A stretch of DNA of 64,000 nucleotides from Candidatus Desulfosporosinus nitrosoreducens (GTDB lineage Bacteria > Bacillota > Desulfitobacteriia > Desulfitobacteriales > Desulfitobacteriaceae): NCBI RefSeq assembly GCF_030954495.1, contig NZ_JAVHUW010000065.1:225780-289779 (forward strand). Reading direction: 5' to 3'. The translations under genes and the position numbers were made by a program. The notes under the pieces were generated by a model that saw nothing but the letters and a program-made list of their open reading frames with translations, had not been told where the DNA came from and did not search any database. Positions 61,042 through 64,000 of this stretch are shown piece after piece (the stretch's first letter is position 1; each line of letters starts with the position of its first letter).

Positions 61042-61060
61042 AGGAGAGGGTGAACTTCAG

Positions 61061-61657
61061 ATGAGAAGACTTTATGTATTTAGTGCCATCGCGCTGTTAA
61101 GTTTGCTTACTTTGGCAGGATGCTCTAATCGGAAAACTGATAATATCTCAGAAAGTATTGACTCGGCTTACAAAATTACACAACCATCAAATAAGGGGGA
61201 ATTGAAAATTATCTATCAAAAGCCGTTAGATGACAAGACGTTAGTTTTGGCTTCCAAATATCCAGGCGATGGACATACGATGACAAATCTATTCATTATA
61301 GCGAGTGATAAAAGTGTTGAAAAAATGGCAGGGGGAGTTTTAGAACCTCTTAGCCAGTGTTTTAATGCTAATGTAATAGAGTACAATAACAGGACAGTTG
61401 TATTTGGAACCTTCAATGCTTCTAAATGGGACTCTGACACTGACATAAAGAGGCCAGTGGATATCCAAAACATCGTTGTTAAATTTAAGAATGGCGAAAT
61501 AGTGAAGGAGAAAGTAGGAAATGCTTATATAGTCTATTCAACGCGGGAATCAGCTTTGGAAAACATTGAACTGTATAATGACAATGGGCAACTGCAAAGT
61601 GAGTTAAATGATATAGGTGAGGCAAATTATACAGAGTTTTTGAATCTAGCCGAGTAG
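61061..61657 (+). CDS. Lipoprotein of unknown function
   Basis: A 198-residue protein with a lipoprotein signal peptide (MRRLYVFSAIALLSLLTLAG then Cys, lipobox L-A-G-C at about 18-21), so it should be anchored to the outer face of the membrane. The mature part is beta-rich (YKITQPSNKGELKIIYQKPL, HTMTNLFIIASDKSVEKMAG) with no recognised domain. AGGAGAGGG precedes the ATG. It joins directly to repeat copy B, so its promoter may be borrowed or lost. Confidence 0.8.
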   Translation: MRRLYVFSAIALLSLLTLAGCSNRKTDNISESIDSAYKITQPSNKGELKIIYQKPLDDKTLVLASKYPGDGHTMTNLFIIASDKSVEKMAGGVLEPLSQCFNANVIEYNNRTVVFGTFNASKWDSDTDIKRPVDIQNIVVKFKNGEIVKEKVGNAYIVYSTRESALENIELYNDNGQLQSELNDIGEANYTEFLNLAE

Positions 61658-61833
61658 GTCATAGCAGTGAGTATGTCCAATTGTGAATTATCCCTTGTTT
61701 TCGAGGCCAAGTGAATTGCATGCTATTATGCTATTAGAATGGATTGCTTTTGTCCAATAATTATTTTGTTAACACAAAACGTCAGTTCGCGTTATTCTTA
61801 CTTTTAGACGTATACATAGAATGTGAGGTCATG

Positions 61834-63342
61834 ATGGCAACCACTTATGAAAAATATCTAAAACTGAATATTGACGGCTCCCGCGTTGGTTTGGAGCGTG
61901 ACGAGAGCGAAAGCAACTATTTTTGCACGCCCAAGGGTGCGAAAGTGATCGGTTGGGCAGGAACGGATGGTATTCACTATTGCTTCGTACGCGGCTTTGG
62001 TGAGATGATGTTTGCCGTCAGCCCGATGAGAACGGCGGGAAGTTATGTGCATCCTGTGGCAAGAGATTTTAAGGACTTCCTGCGGCTCCTGCTGGCTTGC
62101 GGTCATGCCGTGGCACTGGGGCAGGTATACTGTTGGGATCAAGCGCAGTTTGACGCTTTCCTGCGGGACAATCCCATCACCGGTGAGCAGCAGGCTGTGC
62201 TGGATGCCATTCGGGAGAAGCTGTTGCTTGCGCCTATGAAGCAGCCCTTTGCTTATATTAAAAAGCTGCAGGCCGGGTTTGATTACAGCCGCATCAAATA
62301 TACGGAAGATTACTGTGCGTGGGTTCCTGTCAAGCCGAAGATACCTGAATGGAAAGTTTACTTTGACGGCAACTTTTGGGGACATCATGATCGTGAAAGA
62401 GCCGGCAGGGAAATTTCTCTCGCTAAGCAGTTTGTCTGGGATGATGAAGCCTGGTATATCCCAGCGATTTACACCTGCAGTAAAGGTTTGGTCGTGGATT
62501 TTTGCCTTCGGGTTCCAGCAGAGCGCATCCGTTTCTTTATGGATAAATGGAATCTCTCTATTGAGAATGACGGAAGCGGCTTTACCGATGAACAGCAGAT
62601 GCAGGCCAAGGCAGAAAATCCGCTGGCCTTCAATATGAATTCGAAAGTTGTCTTGAACGAAACTGTCCTTTCAGGCTCCCGTGGCTGCGGCGTGTCATGG
62701 AATCCCTGCTTCCCAGAGGGCAACGATATTGAAGCCAAGAACGTGATACGACATTATGGCCTTGATCCTGCTTATGGTTGGGCAATCTGGCGTGCCGCAT
62801 TTCCATGGCTGAAAAAACCCAAACCGCAGATCACGACGCTCAGCATAACCCTGATGCAGAGGCCTGTTGCTGTAGTGGGACTGCACTTCCATGTGTCAGC
62901 ACCCGGCGAGCGCGTTGACTTTACACACCCGACTACCGGCGCACAGCATACGCTGATCGTGCAGGAATATGAGCAGCACCAAATGTCCTGTGAGCATTTT
63001 AACAGACAAAATCAGGAGTTCCCGCCATACTGTGCTGTGATGAGCTATACGCTCTCGCCGGATCTGCCTGATGAGGCATTCACTGTCATGGATTGCCTTC
63101 GTTCCGACCAACCTCGGCAGAAGCGCACCGATCCCAATGAGCCGCAGCAGGTATTCAGCGGCATTTGCTTCGGTATTATTGGCGGCGCAGCTGGTCCGAC
63201 TGCCATCATTTTCGGCGGTAGCGAACAAGGTAAGCTCCATCATACCTGCTCTGCTCTGTATTTTGAACCGGTGGACGATGTGGAATGGCGCACGGTGTTT
63301 CATGAAAAAAGCCGTAAAGATATTACGGTGGAAATCATATAG
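61834..63342 (+). CDS. Large conserved protein of unknown function
   Basis: A 502-residue soluble protein, rich in Trp and aromatic residues, with no signal peptide. Segments include YLKLNIDGSRVGLERDESES, a DFKDFLRLLLACGHAVALGQ helix and FDGNFWGHHDRERAGRE. It also has a Cys/His-containing C-terminal part (HFHVSAPGERVDFTHP, CEHFNRQNQEFPPYCAVMSY). I recall similar uncharacterised proteins in Clostridia but no function. GAGG precedes the paired ATGs at 61831/61834. The in-frame ATG-less extension to 61744 lacks a ribosome site. GC content is higher than in the left neighbour. Confidence 0.75.
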   Translation: MATTYEKYLKLNIDGSRVGLERDESESNYFCTPKGAKVIGWAGTDGIHYCFVRGFGEMMFAVSPMRTAGSYVHPVARDFKDFLRLLLACGHAVALGQVYCWDQAQFDAFLRDNPITGEQQAVLDAIREKLLLAPMKQPFAYIKKLQAGFDYSRIKYTEDYCAWVPVKPKIPEWKVYFDGNFWGHHDRERAGREISLAKQFVWDDEAWYIPAIYTCSKGLVVDFCLRVPAERIRFFMDKWNLSIENDGSGFTDEQQMQAKAENPLAFNMNSKVVLNETVLSGSRGCGVSWNPCFPEGNDIEAKNVIRHYGLDPAYGWAIWRAAFPWLKKPKPQITTLSITLMQRPVAVVGLHFHVSAPGERVDFTHPTTGAQHTLIVQEYEQHQMSCEHFNRQNQEFPPYCAVMSYTLSPDLPDEAFTVMDCLRSDQPRQKRTDPNEPQQVFSGICFGIIGGAAGPTAIIFGGSEQGKLHHTCSALYFEPVDDVEWRTVFHEKSRKDITVEII

Positions 63343-63508
63343 GCCTGTTCTAAGAGATTATGAGGATTATGGGCAATTGGAATAGTTTAATTGTATTTCA
63401 CGTCCATAAATATTTGTAGGCTAATATGGTATAAGGATGATTAAAGAGGAATTACTTATTATTTATATAATCCAACAGAGCAATAAATCAGAATTTGAGG
63501 AGAATACT

Positions 63509-63877
63509 GTGGACAAATATACAAGAGAAGAATTAGAAGAAGCTCTTCAAATTGTTTCTTCAGTTATCAGTAGATGTGAAAAAATGCAGCCAAAATTTTT
63601 GGAGGGTACTTCTCAGCACACACTCCTTAAAAACAGGATAAAAGCAATGTATATTTCCAAATTGTTGATAACAGATGAAAATGTCATGGACAAAAAATAT
63701 ACAAAAGAGGAATTGATCGAAGCACTGCCACCTGTATCTTCAATTATCAGCAAATGTGAAAAAGCACAGCTGAAATTTGCGGAGAGTACCTTTCATCACA
63801 CCCGCTTCCGGAATATGATAAAAGCAATGTCCATTTCCCAATCATTGCTAACGGATGAAATTACTCGAAGAGGTTGA
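63509..63877 (+). CDS. Small protein made of two tandem helical repeats
   Basis: A 122-residue protein with an internal duplication. YTREELEEALQIVSSVISRC and YTKEELIEALPPVSSIISKC head two 54-residue units that end LLITDE and LLTDE. GTG 63509 has GAGGAG six bases upstream; an upstream ATG at 63437 opens the same frame without a good site. Each unit should be a three-helix bundle with R/K-C-E-K in the middle. The second unit begins MDKKYTKEEL, like a gene start, so two copies of one gene fused. Function unknown. Confidence 0.75.
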   Translation: MDKYTREELEEALQIVSSVISRCEKMQPKFLEGTSQHTLLKNRIKAMYISKLLITDENVMDKKYTKEELIEALPPVSSIISKCEKAQLKFAESTFHHTRFRNMIKAMSISQSLLTDEITRRG

Positions 63878-64000
63878 ATTCTAATCTGCCGTATTGACCG
63901 GCCTCATTAACTCAGCCAGTCAGTTTATCCTATGCTCAAGCTCGTCTAAGGTTACAACTCAACCTTCCTTTATGCAGAGGAGCCGTTGAGGTTGTCCCAA

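Noticed and set aside
1..64000. CRISPR array, tRNA, rRNA or prophage
   Set aside because: No regularly spaced repeats, no cloverleaf or rRNA sequence noticed, no phage structural or integrase genes.

Overview
The window looks like chromosomal DNA of an anaerobic, spore-former-type Firmicute of the Desulfitobacterium/Desulfosporosinus kind. This is inferred from purine-rich AGGAGG ribosome sites with many GTG/TTG starts, a T-box leader, cell-wall-binding-repeat-2 surface proteins, a rubredoxin/rubrerythrin cluster, Old-Yellow-Enzyme-like and ferredoxin-nitroreductase flavoenzymes, and Clostridia-type holin-like toxin peptides. No rRNA, tRNA, CRISPR array, or intact transposase or integrase was seen.

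Layout. (1) 1-4.5 kb: a catabolic block with an MFS transporter, HpcH/HpaI aldolase, iron alcohol dehydrogenase and a two-subunit CoA-transferase. (2) 5-7.6 kb, minus strand: an OYE/dienoyl-CoA-reductase-like flavoenzyme followed by a PadR regulator broken by an amber codon. (3) 7.8-14 kb: a patchy accessory stretch with a holin-like toxin peptide, a CWB2 surface protein, two exported proteins, a truncated DUF3102 protein and a Uma2 nuclease. (4) 14.4-17.3 kb: flavin reductase, a rubredoxin-like protein and a ferredoxin-rubrerythrin fusion for oxygen/peroxide defence. (5) 17.5-22.4 kb: an RNA-repair operon (Hen1 methyltransferase, Pnkp end-healing/ligase protein) followed by an AAA ATPase. (6) 22.7-24.4 kb: a T-box with alanine specifier GCC in front of an aminotransferase. 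(7) 25.8-35.9 kb: a Doc toxin/antitoxin pair and a complete Wadjet operon (jetD-A-B-C), followed by a short holin-like toxin gene; this segment is bounded by 152-154 bp direct repeats derived from the end of the second CWB2 gene. (8) 35.7-41.3 kb: that CWB2 protein, an HxlR regulator, two flavoenzymes and a zinc alcohol dehydrogenase. (9) 41.4-61 kb: a defence island.

The island carries an orphan RelE-like toxin, a DUF429-pyrophosphohydrolase fusion, a ParA ATPase followed by a RelA/SpoT-type alarmone synthetase, a HEPN-like protein, a HEPN/Toprim protein, a single-chain SIR2-Argonaute, and a giant exonuclease-RecQ-UvrD fusion. It also holds broken MNT/HepT toxin-antitoxin pieces and an intron with group II features but no reverse transcriptase. 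Two fragments, at 43.9 kb and 59.4 kb, look like the two ends of one helicase gene, so about 15 kb of defence genes seem to sit where its middle should be. A repeated unit (end of DUF3102, terminator, start of RNase HI) occurs three times at the island's edges and probably mediated recombination.

The strongest candidates for an undescribed system are the ParA + RelA/SpoT pair with its HEPN neighbour (44.3-47.0 kb) and the one-protein SIR2-Argonaute flanked by HEPN/Toprim and RecQ-UvrD genes (47.2-57.1 kb). Functions are assigned from motifs and remembered family architecture; no database search was run.
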